The notes under the pieces: model-generated
Database searches by the model: none
What the model saw: the letters and a program-made list of their open reading frames with translations, nothing else
What the model was told of the DNA's origin: nothing
Assembly: GCF_001311135.1 (NCBI RefSeq)
Contig: NZ_BBAG01000028.1
Location: 1-39,865 of the forward strand
Length of the DNA stretch: 39,865 nucleotides
Direction of reading: 5' to 3'
DNA from: Secundilactobacillus paracollinoides DSM 15502 = JCM 11969
GTDB taxonomy: Bacteria; Bacillota; Bacilli; Lactobacillales; Lactobacillaceae
In this document: piece after piece, positions 1-8,975 of the stretch
Layout: the number at the start of each line of letters is the position of its first letter
How positions within the stretch are numbered: the first letter of the stretch is position 1
Made by a program: the position numbers and the translations under genes

Positions 1-90
1 ACAATGAACACGTATTTACATCTTGAAGTAGTATAATTATAAACGTAATTAACAGCAAATTAATTTATCTTTTTAATGATGAGGCGAAAT

Positions 91-1323
91 ATGAATAAAA
101 ACGAAAATGATTCTGTGTTTGCCACTAATCTGAATTCTGAAAGCTTTTTTAAGTATCCAGGCATGCTATTTGAGAAGAAAACGGGAAACGAAAAAGACGC
201 TTTTCTTAAAAATGGAAGACAAATCACGAATGAGCATGGTGATGAGGCAGATATAAACACATTTAAGGATATGATATTAAATGTTGTTAAATTGTATCTT
301 GCTAGAAATTATACTCAAATAGTCTTTATAGCTGGGGCGGGTGCTTCTATTACTGGTTATCAAGATGATAGAAGTGTAGGTAAATCGATGAAGGACTTGA
401 AAGCGAGTATAAAAGATAGGCTTGAGAATCAGAAATTTTTGAGTCTTGATACAATGGCGAGCCTTTGTAAATATGAATACACGAACCCTGATGAGAATCA
501 ATTTGATTTAGAGGACTTTATTTCTAAAGCAGAGTCTGCTCAACCATTTATAGGTCGCTCAAAAAATAAATATTTGAAAACATTAGACCAGATATATAAA
601 GTAATTGAGGAAGAGACCAGTTATTCATATGATGAACGATTATTATTTCATAATAGAGTTATTAATATGTTGGCAAATAAAGTCGTAGCGCCAAATAAAT
701 TAACCGTAGTAACGACAAACTATGATACTCTTTTTGAGGATGCCGCGGAAAAATTGGGATATTCAGTAATCGATGGTTTTTCTCATGATTTAAATCCTTT
801 CTTTGATGCAGATAATTTTGAATGGAATTTAGTGCGTGATATTCCAAACTTAACAACCGATGAGCTTGTTTATAAAAAGCAAGTAATAAATTTAATAAAG
901 CTACATGGCTCACTAACATGGACCAAGCCAATTAATGGAAGAATTTATCGTCGCAACAAACAGGACAAAATCAACCAACCTAATCTTATATTTCCAAGTT
1001 CAAATAAGTATATGCAATCGTATACAGAACCATTCTTTGATTTATTTTCTAAGTTTCAAGAATTAATTAATCGTCCCAATACCCTACTAATAACTAATGG
1101 GTTTAGTTTTGGGGATAATCATATTTCCCAAATGGTACATCATGCTGTTAGTCATAATGAAGGTCTGTCAGTTTTGGTTACAGATTTCAATATATCGAAT
1201 CAAATAAGTAATGGTTGGAAAGAACTAGAAAATCTTATGAATGCTGGTTATTCTGTTGCGTTTTTAAAGGCAACTATAAACGAATTGCCCTTTTACTTAG
1301 GTGGTGATTTGAATGAACATTGA
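91..1323 (+). CDS. SIR2-domain defence protein (SIR2-HerA pair)
   Basis: Predicted SIR2-like NADase, the effector half of a SIR2-HerA anti-phage pair. The Rossmann glycine motif FIAGAGASITGY lies near residue 80, TTNYDTLFE near residue 210 and the catalytic-His block LIKLHGSLTW near residue 275; LLITNGFSFGDNHIS near residue 345 is the usual C-terminal strand of SIR2_2 proteins. The start at 91 is preferred over ATGs at 76 and 79 because GAGG (81-84) is correctly spaced before it, giving about 410 aa. No signal peptide or membrane segment, so cytoplasmic. The HerA ATPase gene overlaps its last 11 bases, so the two are translationally coupled. In characterised systems the SIR2 subunit depletes NAD+ on infection; activity here is inferred. 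The reading frame is intact. Confidence 0.85.
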   Translation: MNKNENDSVFATNLNSESFFKYPGMLFEKKTGNEKDAFLKNGRQITNEHGDEADINTFKDMILNVVKLYLARNYTQIVFIAGAGASITGYQDDRSVGKSMKDLKASIKDRLENQKFLSLDTMASLCKYEYTNPDENQFDLEDFISKAESAQPFIGRSKNKYLKTLDQIYKVIEEETSYSYDERLLFHNRVINMLANKVVAPNKLTVVTTNYDTLFEDAAEKLGYSVIDGFSHDLNPFFDADNFEWNLVRDIPNLTTDELVYKKQVINLIKLHGSLTWTKPINGRIYRRNKQDKINQPNLIFPSSNKYMQSYTEPFFDLFSKFQELINRPNTLLITNGFSFGDNHISQMVHHAVSHNEGLSVLVTDFNISNQISNGWKELENLMNAGYSVAFLKATINELPFYLGGDLNEH

Positions 1324-2957
1324 TCAAGTGTTTTGGGATTTGGGAACTTCTTCATCAAAACATAGTCTTAGTAAAGAAAATTATTATCTTGGGACAGTTT
1401 CTGAGGTTTCAAAAAGTATTGTTAAAGTTCAAGCTGAAAATCTTTCAACATTAAATTCTCGGATTTTAAATGGTGAAAATTTGACTCCTTCGACCATAAA
1501 TTTCTTAGTGCTCATTAACAATGTGAAAGGTGTTCTAATTGCAAGAGTTAAACAAAATGCTATTCGAGATACGGATAGTATCCACACATTAATGAAACAA
1601 GGAATGTATTCAAAAATATTCCCTGAAATCATTGTGGAAACTTTAGCTTTATTAAATCCTGATACTGAGAACTTTGATGCTACTAATTTTATTAATGCCG
1701 GTGTTCACGATAAAGTTTATGTTGCACCCGAAAAAATCATTCAAAAGTATTATGCATCTTTAGAGGTTACGAAAAACATTGATGAATTTCCACTACAAGC
1801 ATTTTCTTCTCTTGGAGTAGACAAAAGTATCCGCCTTGCATTTAAACCGGTAACACTTTTTAGTAGGCATATGATGATTATCGGAACAACAGGTAGCGGC
1901 AAAAGTACTTCAGCTTTGTCAATTTTAGATAAAATGTTGAAGGCACATATTAAAATTTTGATAATAGACCTACTGGGGAATATGATGATTCATTTGATTC
2001 TGAAGTTACAAATAGAATGCTCGGAGTTGATACAAATATTGCCTCGGGTAGTCTGTCGATTACACAGTGGGTAGAACTATTAAGCGCAAGCCCTGGAATT
2101 CAGGCGCCTGCTCTTATGATGCTATTGAAGCATTAAGGTTTCAAGAGAAAAATTGTCATGCGTATGAATATGTAAAGACAAATAAAAATATTAGTTTGGT
2201 TCAAAAAGACATTGCTTCACTAACGAGAAAAGATACAAGTTTTGATTTGGGCCTATTAGAAAAGCAATTACTGGAAGAAGCTGCTGTGGAAAATGGCAGA
2301 GGAATTCTAAAAGTTGACGATTTTAGGTTGAAAAATATTAGACTGTTGGCTGATAGATTACATCAAAAATTAGAAACAACAAAATTACAGGAATTGTTTT
2401 TAGGCACACTGCCGTATTCTTTGATTGACTCGTTACAACAATTTTTGAATGATGATATTCATAGTCTTAGAATTGATACTTCAGAAATTGGGTCGAATGA
2501 TAGTGCTGGTGGAATGGTTGTTGATTTAATCAGTAATTATCTTTTTGAAAATAAATTAGAAGAAAACAGAGCATTTTTAATATTTATTGACGAAGTTCAT
2601 AGATATACAGAAAAAGAAACCGATGATGGAAATGAGAATTACCAAGGCCTCATTACTTTAGCAAGAGAGGGGAGAAAAAAAGGCATTTATCTTTTATTAA
2701 CAACGCAAAGTCCTAATGATGTTTCAACAGTTTTACTTGGTCAAATGGGCACTTTACTGATTCATAGACTAACTCAGCCGAATGAAATATATGCAATAAA
2801 CAATTTTTTGGATGAGAAAGGCAGAGAAAGTGTTCAGAGGCTAGGCCAAGGGGAGGCCATTTTGACAAGTGTAAACTTATTACATGATGTTCAGTTAATA
2901 ATTGACAAATCAGATAGATCTCATCACAATGGTTCACCATCACTTGAAGCAAGGTGA
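1313..2957 (+). CDS. HerA-like ATPase of SIR2-HerA system (two frame breaks as read)
   Basis: HerA/FtsK-type hexameric ATPase (DUF87 family), partner of the SIR2 protein just upstream. The N-terminal HAS-barrel-like region is followed by Walker A GTTGSGKST (near residue 193), Walker B AFLIFIDEVHRY and the conserved LAREGRKKGIYLLLTTQSP segment. As written the gene is split. After ILIID the frame is restored by one extra C in the CC at 1969-1970 (giving DPTGEYDDSFDSE), and again by one extra A in the AA at 2128-2129 (giving MMLLKALRFQEKN). With both, the product is 548 aa, normal for the family. Two single-base losses in homopolymers, with everything else conserved, point to sequence error rather than decay. 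The start ATG at 1313 has AGGTGGTGA before it. Confidence 0.82.
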
Positions 2958-3645
2958 TTATGTAGCCACACTTTTATCCATGATTTAAAGTTCCGGATTT
3001 AAAGTCTAAATGAGTCATACAGTGGTATTACACTGGTACCTCCATTGGAATAAAAAGTTACCATGTATCATCCTACACTATCCTTTCTGGGTAAAGGTTC
3101 AAAGTTAAGAATTTTGAAAACGATAAAATCTCGAATTAGTACATTGTTTCAGTTGATTTTGGTCGGATAAGAACGAGTATTTTACAATGAACCGTAGGAT
3201 ATACTTCACTGGTATAAATTAAGTCTAACTGAATATCTGCATTTCAATGGTTGTCGGATTGAAACTTATAATAAACATTGCGTTTATTTAATATACATTC
3301 ATTAGATCTATGCTCAGAGAACCGTTTTGCCATATTATTCGACATAAAATAGTAAGTTTATAAACATGTTTGATTCCCATGTCATACCGATGCATCATGT
3401 TTGGTATGAATTGGCGAATGATTCTAGTACTGATGATTTATTTAAGTATTTGTATTCTAATGGAAAATGACATAAGACAGATGATATGTAACTGGACAGT
3501 TAATTCATTAGTATTAAAAAGAGTCATCAAGTTTTGAAATAGGCTTAATGGCTCTTTTTGATTAGCGAAGTGAACGATTTCTCCGCCATAGTAATCAAAT
3601 TAAAAATCATGTTCTACAAATACTAGATCACTTACTTTATTTTTG
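2958..3645. other. AT-rich gap, no confident gene
   Basis: About 690 bases of AT-rich DNA downstream of the HerA gene. The only coding trace is a 34-codon frame at 3366-3470 (MFDSHVIPMHHVWYELANDS...), which reads like the end of a protein but has no clear ribosome site and a stop just upstream. A terminator-like hairpin at 3516-3559 closes the stretch. No repeat or RNA gene was recognised. Confidence 0.5.
3516..3559 (+). terminator. Rho-independent terminator
   Basis: The arms AAAAAGAGTCAT and ATGGCTCTTTTT pair with one G-T wobble around a roughly 20-base loop and end in a T-run. It is the first good hairpin downstream of the SIR2-HerA genes, although 560 bases away. Confidence 0.6.
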
Positions 3646-3984
3646 TCATTTAAATAGCTGATTAAGTACCAGGATTCGGCGATGATTTAGGTTGACTTCA
3701 TATACAGTGAAGAGCGCAGAGAATATTAAAAGAAAAGCAAAGACAGTTCCAATGGTTGTAATCGCATTATTCATGGATGTAGTTAGTTCCGTAATAGATG
3801 TTATTAAGTCCTTATTAACTAAGTGACCGCTGTTTGACTCAATACCAGCAACAATTACGGTATCCGCGTGTGTTACTATTAGGACTAATACGTTACAAGA
3901 GATTGATAGAAAAGTGACAAGCAATCCAAAAAACCACGCGTTTTTTTGGAAGGGTGAATTTACTGCGTTTTTTAGCTTTTCCAT
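3646..3984 (-). CDS. Small two-helix membrane protein, unknown function
   Basis: A 112-residue protein I do not recognise. It has a basic N-terminus, a hydrophobic helix at about residues 18-38 (AWFFGLLVTFLSISCNVLVL), a polar extracytoplasmic loop of about 35 residues rich in Thr/Ser/Asn, a second helix at about 77-97 (TIGTVFAFLLIFSALFTVY) and a short basic tail. That predicts a hairpin in the membrane with both ends inside. The upstream site (CCAGAGAAATTCAA before ATG) is weak. It stands alone on the minus strand between two intergenic stretches, downstream of a SIR2-HerA pair. A link to defence is possible but nothing in the sequence shows it. Confidence 0.55.
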   Translation of the reverse strand: MEKLKNAVNSPFQKNAWFFGLLVTFLSISCNVLVLIVTHADTVIVAGIESNSGHLVNKDLITSITELTTSMNNAITTIGTVFAFLLIFSALFTVYEVNLNHRRILVLNQLFK

Positions 3985-4451
3985 TTGAATTTCTCTGGAA
4001 TCATATTGGAGGCTTTTTTAGCAGATTTATGTTAGGGATGTACCAGTAGTACCAACGACTTTTAGATGATGAAAACATAAATAAAAACTTCCTTTCATAT
4101 TAACTTGGTTCTATTATAGATAATTGTGTACAAAAAAGCTACTTTCGTAAACCAAACACACTAGAAATTTTTGCTTGGTTCGTGGAAAGTTGCTTTTAGA
4201 AGTTAATGATTAATTTTTTCGTGGCTTTGATTTACTGAATTATCTTCATTTTTTATGTTATCGCTTATTTAAGGTGTGAAAGTCGGAACACAGAATTAAC
4301 GCATCATTTTTTTATTGGATTATCTTAAGATGTTTTCTTACGTGAAAGCAAGCTGAATTTAGGATTAGAGCCTAAAAAATAGGGGGTGTGAATTTTAAAA
4401 TTCAACACTCCCATCTTTAAATATGTGTCTTTAATTTCTCATAATAAGTGA
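3985..4451. other. AT-rich intergenic stretch with one terminator
   Basis: This holds the leader of the small membrane protein gene and, at 4382-4412, the terminator of the convergent dehydrogenase gene. No open frame with a plausible start and codon use was found on either strand. Confidence 0.5.
4382..4412 (-). terminator. Terminator of the hydroxyacyl-CoA dehydrogenase gene
   Basis: Read on the minus strand, GGGAGTGTTGAATTTT pairs with AAAATTCACACCCCC (one base bulged) and is followed by CTATTTTTTAGG, giving the U-run. It lies about 40 bases past the dehydrogenase stop codon. Confidence 0.75.
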
Positions 4452-5351
4452 TCAAATCTTCAAAAAGTCCGGATCCTCAAATGCCGGGTGAGGGTACTTA
4501 TAGAACCCTTCCCCAGACTCCCGTCCAAGCTTGCCATCATCCAGCATCTTCTTAATATTGGCCACAACAGCCTGAAGCTGTTCATCATGGGCATTAGCAG
4601 CATAGGTGGCAGTAATGTTATAAGCTGTCCGCAACCCAACCACATCGAGAATCGCAAACGGTCCTTTAGGCGCGCCAGTAGCTTTCATCCAGGTCTTATC
4701 AATCGTCTGCGGATCAGCAACGCCTTTAGCCCAAAGTTCTTGACCAGCGTTCAAAAATGGAATCAGCAGCGAGTTCAAAATGTAGCCTGGTTGTTCCTTC
4801 TGTAGCTGAATTGGCACCATACCAATTTCACGCGCGTACTCAACGATTTCCTTATAGATTTCCGGGTCAGTTTTCGGTGAGCCCATGACTTCCGCCGTAT
4901 TGTTCAACCAGACTTGGTTAGCAAAGTGCAGGTTCAAGAATTTCTCCGGCCGGCCTGTGTCGTCCATGAACATGCTTGGAACTAAGGTCGATGAGTTACT
5001 TGCAAAAATGGTCTTTGCGGGCGCTATCTTTGCGAGCTGTTGATAGAAACTGTGCTTGATCTCAGGCTTTTCAGGAATAGCTTCGATCACCAAGTCGGCA
5101 TCTTTTACAGCATCCGCTAAGTCGGTTGAGTAGCTCAGATTTTCCAAACCAGCTTCGAATTCGGCATCATTAATGTTCAAATCATGCTCATACAGCGACC
5201 GCAGCCCTTTAACCCGTTCCTTAGCTTTCGCAATCGCCTCATCATTAATATCATAAATCGTCACGTTTTTACCACTATACGCAGATTGATAAGCAATTTG
5301 ACTACCTAACACACCACTACCAGCAACTGTTACGTTTTTAATATCAGTCAT
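4452..5351 (-). CDS. 3-hydroxyacyl-CoA (3-hydroxybutyryl-CoA) dehydrogenase family protein
   Basis: NAD-dependent 3-hydroxyacyl-CoA dehydrogenase family, 299 aa, cytoplasmic, frame intact. The Rossmann motif GSGVLGSQIA is at residues 12-21 and the acidic end of strand 2 (YDIND) binds the NAD ribose. The block ASNSSTLVPS carries the conserved Ser, LHFANQVW replaces the usual HFFNP catalytic-His segment, and GYILNSLLIPFLNAG leads the C-terminal dimer domain. AAGGAGG precedes the ATG. The true substrate in lactobacilli is uncertain: without thiolase or crotonase neighbours it may act on a free hydroxy-acid rather than in beta-oxidation. A near-perfect cre box 72 bases upstream suggests CcpA repression on glucose. 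It has its own terminator, so it is monocistronic. Confidence 0.85.
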   Translation of the reverse strand: MTDIKNVTVAGSGVLGSQIAYQSAYSGKNVTIYDINDEAIAKAKERVKGLRSLYEHDLNINDAEFEAGLENLSYSTDLADAVKDADLVIEAIPEKPEIKHSFYQQLAKIAPAKTIFASNSSTLVPSMFMDDTGRPEKFLNLHFANQVWLNNTAEVMGSPKTDPEIYKEIVEYAREIGMVPIQLQKEQPGYILNSLLIPFLNAGQELWAKGVADPQTIDKTWMKATGAPKGPFAILDVVGLRTAYNITATYAANAHDEQLQAVVANIKKMLDDGKLGRESGEGFYKYPHPAFEDPDFLKI

Positions 5352-5870
5352 GATGGGGCCTCCTTGTTGAGAAAACTTAGCGTATGATAAATGATTCCTT
5401 TCGATGATAGTGTAGCCAATTAGTTAAGCGCTTACAAGTAGATTGCTCATTGATATTGTCAAGGAGTCGTGATTGCCGGTAATACAAGGATATGAACTTA
5501 CTACTTTGTGAATTATTTCAAACATAAGTACCAGATTGTAAGATGTAATGAAGTCGTGGCGCACTGAAAGAAAAAGATAATGCCTTTCTATTTGTTTGAT
5601 TGTATTTCGACAATTTGAAACACTGAGACAATTTATCATAGTGTAAAGCACACTTGAAACCTTTAAAGATCACTAAACAGCTTCGTAATAATGACAAATT
5701 TTTATAGAATATGCACCAAATATCACAAATTGTGACCGATACAAGTCAATGAAAAGTCTTATACTAATGTTGAATAGACCAATGCAGGTTATTCGAATTT
5801 ACCGACAAAGGGGGATTTGTTTGGTTATGATGAGGGATTACGATATTTTATGGAAGGGAGGATCTGTAAA
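5352..5870. other. Divergent promoter region between dehydrogenase and adhesin genes
   Basis: About 520 non-coding bases. It holds the cre box (5423-5436), a 13-base dyad TCACAAATTGTGA at 5722-5734 that could be an operator, and TATACT (5760-5765) as a possible -10 for the adhesin gene, for which I see no good -35. ATGs at 5829, 5832 and 5850 precede the adhesin start but lack its ribosome site. Confidence 0.45.
5423..5436 (-). promoter_or_regulatory. CcpA cre box
   Basis: On the minus strand the bases are TGTAAGCGCTTAAC, matching the cre consensus TGWAAGCGYTWWCW at all but the last base. It lies 72 bases upstream of the dehydrogenase start, a normal place for catabolite repression. Confidence 0.75.
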
Positions 5871-8798
5871 ATGAAAAGCGTTAAAGGAAAATTGATCCTT
5901 GGCGCGGCTGCGTTTGCGACTGCTCTGGGGTTGAATCTTGTCAACGCTTCAGCAAATGACACTGCAGCTTCGAGTGCCAGTGCTGCTTCAAGCACGGAAA
6001 CAACCCATGCCGCCACGATCAGCACCGCCAAGTCCGTTGCCTTGAAAACTAGTCAACAAGCGACCAGCGATACGGATGGGACGCGTGATGTCGTTTCATC
6101 TTCGTCTTCTGACACGAGTGCTTCTGAACAAGCTGTTAGTGCCAGCAATTCCGCGACAGTTGCTACTTCTAATAGTACAACACCGGTTAATACAAACACG
6201 ACTCGTTCAGCGACGTCAATTGTGGATGAGCAATCGTCATCTGTCGCTGAGACCCAGCCAGATGATACGACTGAAGCCACTAATGCTGAGACTAAAGTAG
6301 CATTACAGACGGCTAAGAGCAGTGCGGCTAGTGTCACCCCGACCGCGCAACTTAGCACGAAGCTGCTGGCACGTTCAGCACTCAGCAGCGACAGTGATTC
6401 TGACACACCGGTCACGATTGAAGTCGACGGTTTGGGCGCAGCGGATGCCACCATTACCGACAACTCAAACGGTGGTGCTGATGTGACCGATGCGATTTCG
6501 CTGAGCGCCACTGGCAGCTACAACGTTGGGTATACCTGGTCGATTCCTGATGGGCTCACCGTTAGTGCCGGCGATACCGCGACGTTTACGTTACCAGCCA
6601 CGGTGGTGGCTAAGCCGACTACTGACACGACGTTTAACTTGTATCTGACAGGTAGTGAAACGGTGATTGCGACGGTTGCATTACCACATGACTCAGCGAC
6701 TGGAACCATTACGTTTACGGATGCGTTGGCCAGTACGACCTATAATCGTAAGGGCACGATGAACGTGAACGTTGTGGGGACGACGACCAGTTCCAGCGGT
6801 AACGACAGTAGCACTACGGTGATTGCCAAGGGTGGTTGGACGGATGGCAATTCGACTAATAATGACGGTCAGCCAACCAAGGTTTACTGGGATATTTTGT
6901 ACAACATGCAAAATGCCACGCTTCATGATGCTGTGATTACGGATACGCTTGGCGCTGGTCAAACGTATAACGCGGACAGTATGGTCGTTAAAGAAGGTAC
7001 GATTGCGGGTAACGTCATCGCTTCTGATGCTGCTGTGATTACGCCAACCAGTGTTGTTGTTAACGGCAACACGATCACTATCAACCTCGGCGACCTGACG
7101 AGTGGCGTCTATATTACCTACTCAACTCAGATCACTAACCCGGGTAACGGTGGGACATTGACCAACTCTGCTTCAGGCACGTCATCTGATGGTAACGGCT
7201 CAGGGTCTACTAATGTTGCCAACGCTCAGGTTTCATGGGGCGGTACCGGTGACGGTGACGGCCAAGTCGGCGCCGTAACGTTGACGAAGTATGCGACTGG
7301 CACGACCACGGCTTTAAGTAATGCGACTTTTGACCTCTACACGGCTGATGGGACACTTGTTCGATCAGGACTCACAACCGGTACTGCTGGCAGCATAAAT
7401 GTCAATGGCTTGAACAGCGGTTCTTACTACTTCGTTGAAACGACTGCACCAGCGGGTTACGCCGTGAGTGCAACGCAGGTCCCATTTTCCATCACAACGG
7501 ACACGGCTCAGGCAACTGTTGCGGCTTATGATATGCCAGTTACCTCAGTCAATGTTGAGAAGGATTGGACTGGTGTGCCATCAGGGGTTACGACGCCTGA
7601 TGTGACCGTCACGCTGTATCAAAATGATGTTGCGACTGACCAGACCTTGGTGCTGAATAGTGCCAATGCCTACAAAGGCAGTTTTACGAACCTGGATACA
7701 ACGGACGCCAATGGGAATCCAATCAGTTATACTGTGCAAGAAATGGTTCCTGCTGGGTATACTGAAACGAGTGATGTCGTTAACGCTGACGGTACCGTTG
7801 TGCTCACGAACGCCTACACGCCGCAGACCACTTCGCTCAATGTTCAAAAGGAGTGGACGGGTGTCCCGGACGGTGTGACGACGCCAGCAGTTACCGTGAC
7901 GTTGTATGCGAATGGGGCAGCCACCGATCAAACCTTGACGCTGGATGCTGCTAACGACTATCAAGGTCATTTTACCGGTCTTAATACGACGGATGCTGCC
8001 GGCAATGCGATTACGTACACCGTTCAGGAAGCAGCCGTTGCCGGGTATTCTGAAATCAGTGACGCCGCCAACGCTGCCGGCACAATCGTCATCACGAACA
8101 GCTACATTCCAGTGACCACCTCGCTCACTGTTGAAAAGAAGTGGACGGGTGTTCCGGACGGTGTGACGACGCCAGCAGTTACCGTAACGTTGTACAAGAA
8201 TGGTGTGGCAACTGACCAGACGCTTGTTCTGAGCAGTGCCAACGACTACAAGGGCAGTTTTGCGACCCTTGATGAAACGGATGCTCAGGGGAAGGCCATT
8301 CGGTATACCGTTGTCGAAACGGCGGTTGCAGGCTACACGGAAACAGGTGAGACGACGCTGGCGGATGGGACGGTTGTGATTACTAATGATTACATTCCGA
8401 CTACGCCGACTACACCGACAACGCCAACAACGCCAGTAACTCCTACGACACCAGTGACACCGACCACTCCGGTAACACCGACAACGCCAGTGACACCTAC
8501 GACTCCTGTTACGCCCACGACGCCAGAAACACCGACGCCATCGACGATACCAGAGACGCCAATTAAAACAACGACAACTTCCGTCGTAACGCCAACACCG
8601 ACTATCACACCTGTAGTACCTAGTGTACCTGTTGTGAGAACCGTTACGCCACACCGTGCTGACAAGCAGGCTGCGCAACCAGCAGCCAGATTGCCACAGA
8701 CGAATGATCAGCGTTCCAATGTTGGTCTTTTGGGTGGGGTGCTGTTGATGCTGACTGCTGGATTTGGGTTGGCATTGCGGAAACGCGTTTTTGATTAA
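5871..8798 (+). CDS. LPXTG-type surface adhesin with SpaA/CnaB domains
   Basis: Cell-wall-anchored surface protein, about 975 aa from the ATG at 5871 (GGAAGGGAGGATC just upstream decides this start). In order: signal peptide MKSVKGKLILGAAAFATALG with cleavage near NASA-ND; Ser/Thr/Ala-rich stalk to about 175; Ig-like collagen-binding-type domains about 180-460 (WTDGN...VYWDILYNMQNATLHDAVITD); a SpaA-like domain about 467-545 (GAVTLTKYATG...YYFVETTAPAGYAV); three CnaB repeats about 556-842; a Pro/Thr repeat; the sortase motif LPQTN at 941-945; a hydrophobic helix; and a short RKR tail. Each CnaB repeat keeps the isopeptide Lys (VEKDW, VQKEW, VEKKW), Glu (YTVQE/YTVVE) and Asn (TNAY, TNSY, TNDY). 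The likely role is attachment to a host or plant matrix; the ligand is unknown. It is monocistronic with a terminator. Confidence 0.92.
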   Translation: MKSVKGKLILGAAAFATALGLNLVNASANDTAASSASAASSTETTHAATISTAKSVALKTSQQATSDTDGTRDVVSSSSSDTSASEQAVSASNSATVATSNSTTPVNTNTTRSATSIVDEQSSSVAETQPDDTTEATNAETKVALQTAKSSAASVTPTAQLSTKLLARSALSSDSDSDTPVTIEVDGLGAADATITDNSNGGADVTDAISLSATGSYNVGYTWSIPDGLTVSAGDTATFTLPATVVAKPTTDTTFNLYLTGSETVIATVALPHDSATGTITFTDALASTTYNRKGTMNVNVVGTTTSSSGNDSSTTVIAKGGWTDGNSTNNDGQPTKVYWDILYNMQNATLHDAVITDTLGAGQTYNADSMVVKEGTIAGNVIASDAAVITPTSVVVNGNTITINLGDLTSGVYITYSTQITNPGNGGTLTNSASGTSSDGNGSGSTNVANAQVSWGGTGDGDGQVGAVTLTKYATGTTTALSNATFDLYTADGTLVRSGLTTGTAGSINVNGLNSGSYYFVETTAPAGYAVSATQVPFSITTDTAQATVAAYDMPVTSVNVEKDWTGVPSGVTTPDVTVTLYQNDVATDQTLVLNSANAYKGSFTNLDTTDANGNPISYTVQEMVPAGYTETSDVVNADGTVVLTNAYTPQTTSLNVQKEWTGVPDGVTTPAVTVTLYANGAATDQTLTLDAANDYQGHFTGLNTTDAAGNAITYTVQEAAVAGYSEISDAANAAGTIVITNSYIPVTTSLTVEKKWTGVPDGVTTPAVTVTLYKNGVATDQTLVLSSANDYKGSFATLDETDAQGKAIRYTVVETAVAGYTETGETTLADGTVVITNDYIPTTPTTPTTPTTPVTPTTPVTPTTPVTPTTPVTPTTPVTPTTPETPTPSTIPETPIKTTTTSVVTPTPTITPVVPSVPVVRTVTPHRADKQAAQPAARLPQTNDQRSNVGLLGGVLLMLTAGFGLALRKRVFD
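7540..8397 (+). repeat. Three tandem CnaB domain repeats inside the adhesin
   Basis: Three in-frame copies of about 285 bases (starting near 7540, 7823 and 8111), each encoding about 95 residues that open with a [K]xWTGVPxGVTTPxVTVTLY block and end with xTNxYxP. The blocks encoding VPDGVTTPAVTVTLY in copies 2 and 3 are almost identical in DNA, so the array can plausibly expand or shrink by recombination. Confidence 0.85.
8398..8560 (+). repeat. Pro/Thr wall-spanning repeat
   Basis: Runs of ACNCCNACNACNCCNGTN encode repeats of TPTTPV/TPTTPT just before the sortase anchor. Such low-complexity segments span the peptidoglycan and vary in length between strains. Confidence 0.85.
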
Positions 8799-8827
8799 CT
8801 CGTGTAAAAAAGTTTATAGCTATGATT

Positions 8828-8865
8828 AAAGAGGCAACTGCTTAATTGTTAGTTGTCTTTTTATT
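8828..8865 (+). terminator. Terminator of the adhesin gene
   Basis: AAAGAGGCAACT pairs with AGTTGTCTTTTT around an 11-base loop, ending in a T-run 30 bases past the adhesin stop. Confidence 0.8.
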
Positions 8866-8894
8866 ACCTTTGTTTCTTATTTAGATATTTTCCG

Positions 8895-8922
8895 TTGACT
8901 ATTATCAAATATATTGGATAAT
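8895..8922 (+). promoter_or_regulatory. Promoter of the AbiL-like ATPase gene
   Basis: TTGACT (8895-8900) and GATAAT (8917-8922) are separated by 16 bases. The surrounding bases also form a dyad, ATTATC...GATAAT, so a repressor could sit on the promoter. Confidence 0.6.
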
Positions 8923-8942
8923 AATAGTATATTCGTTTAAAG

Positions 8943-8960
8943 AAAACGATATTTCGTTTT
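8943..8960 (+). promoter_or_regulatory. Hairpin/dyad just before the ribosome site of the ATPase gene
   Basis: A perfect 7-bp inverted repeat, AAAACGA-TATT-TCGTTTT, sits two bases before AAGGAG. It could be an operator or a leader hairpin controlling translation. Confidence 0.45.
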
Positions 8961-8975
8961 TTAAGGAGTGAGTAC

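Noticed and set aside
3366-3470. 34-codon frame as a toxin or antitoxin gene
   Set aside because: No ribosome site and no partner; kept only as a remark in the region entry.
5424-5651. Minus-strand frame of 75 codons in the dehydrogenase-adhesin gap
   Set aside because: No ribosome site, overlaps the cre box, and composition (Ser/Ile/Cys-rich without pattern) looks random.
8398-8560. Short regular repeats as a CRISPR array
   Set aside because: They are in frame within the adhesin and encode Pro/Thr repeats; no unique spacers.
7581-8678. Long minus-strand frames opposite the adhesin gene, rich in Arg/Cys or Val/Gly
   Set aside because: Antisense of a repetitive Thr/Pro-rich gene with strong codon bias; composition is unlike any real protein here and no start signals exist.
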